Source: Jatrophihabitans endophyticus (GTDB taxonomy: Bacteria; Actinomycetota; Actinomycetes; Mycobacteriales; Jatrophihabitantaceae). Taken from it: 64,000 nt of DNA. The first letter of the stretch is position 1; every line of letters starts with the position of its first letter. The notes beneath the pieces were generated by a model, which did no database searches, was not told the origin of the DNA, and worked only from the letters and a program-made list of their open reading frames with translations. Both the position numbers and the translations under genes were made by a program. This document shows positions 63,075-64,000 of the stretch, piece by piece. The stretch spans positions 372,001 through 436,000 of the forward strand of contig NZ_FQVU01000003.1 in NCBI RefSeq assembly GCF_900129455.1, written 5' to 3'.

Positions 63075-64000
63075 ATGCGGATCGGGATCGTGTGCCCGTA
63101 CTCGTGGGACATCCCCGGCGGGGTCCAGGCCCACGTGCGCGACCTCGCCGAGAAGCTCGTCACCCTCGGCCACGTCGTGTCGGTGCTGGCGCCCGGGGAC
63201 GACGAGATCCCCGACCGCCCCGACTATCTCGAGGTGGCGGGCAAGGCGGTGCCCATCCCGTACAACGGCTCGGTGGCGCGCCTGCAGTTCGGCCTGGTGT
63301 CGGCGGCCCGGGTGAGGCGCTGGCTGCGCGACGGGGCCTTCGACGTCGTCCACGTGCACGAGCCCGCGCCGCCGAGCCTCTCGCTGCTGACGTGCATGAT
63401 CCACGACGGCCCGCTCGTGGCGACCTTCCACGCCGCGACCGTCCGCTCCCGCTTCCTCGCCATGTTCGACACCGTGCTGCAGCCCTTCCTGGAGAAGATC
63501 TCGGGCAAGATCGCGGTGTCGGCCGCGGCCCGGCAGGTCATCGTCGAGCATCTCGGCGGCGACGCCGTGGTGATCCCGAACGGCGTCGCCGTCGACCACT
63601 ACGCCGGCGCCGAACCGCTGCCGGGCTACCCCCGGGCCGGTGGCACGGTGGGCTTCATCGGCCGCTACGACGAGGCCCGCAAGGGCATGGACGTCCTCGT
63701 CGGCGCGCTCGAGCTGCTGGCCCCGCTGCGCCCCGAGCTGCGGGTCGTGGTCGCCGGCCGCGGCGACGCGGACGACTTCCGCGCCGGCCTGCCGGCCGGG
63801 CTCGCCGACCGCTTCGACCTGCTCGGCCAGGTGAGCGAGGCCGACAAGGCCCGCATGCTGCGCAGCGTGGACGTCTACTGCGCGCCGAACACCGGGCAGG
63901 AGAGCTTCGGCGTCATCCTGCTCGAGGCCATGGCCGCGCGGACGGCGATCGTGGCGTCGGACATCGAGCCCTTCCGCCGCGTCCTCGACGGGGGTGTGGC
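63075..64000 (+). CDS. pimA: Phosphatidylinositol mannosyltransferase PimA (3' end missing)
   Basis: A GT4 GT-B glycosyltransferase cut by the right edge; 308 codons are seen of about 370-390 expected. The start MRIGIVCPYSWDIPGGVQAHVRDLAEKL, HVHEPAPPSLSL, TFHAATVRSRF, the linker IPNGVAVDHY, GFIGRYDEARKGMDVLV and the GDP-mannose-binding ESFGVILLEAMA are PimA features. It adds the first mannose to phosphatidylinositol on the cytoplasmic side. The pgsA-patA-pimA order is a strong actinobacterial signature. Confidence 0.93.
   Translation, partial: MRIGIVCPYSWDIPGGVQAHVRDLAEKLVTLGHVVSVLAPGDDEIPDRPDYLEVAGKAVPIPYNGSVARLQFGLVSAARVRRWLRDGAFDVVHVHEPAPPSLSLLTCMIHDGPLVATFHAATVRSRFLAMFDTVLQPFLEKISGKIAVSAAARQVIVEHLGGDAVVIPNGVAVDHYAGAEPLPGYPRAGGTVGFIGRYDEARKGMDVLVGALELLAPLRPELRVVVAGRGDADDFRAGLPAGLADRFDLLGQVSEADKARMLRSVDVYCAPNTGQESFGVILLEAMAARTAIVASDIEPFRRVLDGGV

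Overview
The window is one contiguous, very G+C-rich chromosome segment of an actinobacterium (Actinomycetes). The evidence is the ftsZ-yggS-sepF-yggT-wag31 division block, a PriA-type HisA, a pgsA-patA-pimA block for phosphatidylinositol mannosides, an F420-type LLM oxidoreductase, and many GTG starts with GTGA/ATGA overlaps. The genus cannot be fixed by reading; a lineage near Jatrophihabitans, Nakamurella or Frankia would fit. I found no rRNA, tRNA, CRISPR array, insertion sequence or prophage. Genes are dense; the only gap above 300 bases (8637-9077) holds the ileS T-box leader and a promoter.

Layout. 1-3291: the end of ftsZ, then yggS, sepF, yggT and wag31 (division and polar growth). 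3450-5408: a membrane-anchored protein with seven Cys-Cys-Cys-His modules. 5481-8894 (minus): ileS with a T-box leader. 9078-12007: a DksA/TraR protein with a histone-H1-like tail, lspA and an RluD-type pseudouridine synthase. 12018-15547: trehalose synthesis (otsA, otsB) around an Old Yellow Enzyme. 15769-19314: dnaE. 19333-21553: a divergent MFS exporter and TetR pair. 21700-30413: a cell-surface polymer cluster with two methyltransferases, two glycosyltransferases, two polysialyltransferase-like enzymes, a NeuA-HAD fusion and NeuB. 30465-32419: two membrane proteins and a LON-domain protein. 32474-43610: histidine genes (hisD-C-B-H, hisA/priA, hisF, hisI) interleaved with an MFS carrier, a secreted protein and a PhoP/PhoR-like two-component system. 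43607-49606: tryptophan genes (trpE, a Trp-associated membrane protein, trpC, trpB, trpA). 49671-53140: a secreted GH25 lysozyme, a quinone oxidoreductase, lgt and a VIT1/CCC1 transporter. 53250-58805: a TetR-controlled acyl-CoA catabolic operon with an ACAD10/11-like kinase plus dehydrogenase pair. 58893-64000: an SGNH hydrolase, ffh, and pgsA-patA-pimA running off the end.

The most interesting region is 21.5-30.4 kb. Its genes look like a pathway that makes, CMP-activates and polymerises a nonulosonic acid (sialic acid or Kdn type). The absence of a NeuC-type epimerase and the phosphatase domain fused to NeuA fit Kdn, as in streptomycete cell-wall teichulosonic acids. Upstream of all four of its transcription starts I see arrays of 11-nt direct repeats with a (G)TCACC core, the architecture of actinobacterial PhoP (PHO) boxes. 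My hypothesis is that this phosphate-free polymer is induced when phosphate is scarce.

Other points worth reading are the seven-module metal-binding protein, an apparent ATC start codon for hisH, long perfect palindromes between convergent genes, at least eleven apparently leaderless genes, and a split ACAD10/11 system with a perfect 18-bp operator over its promoter.
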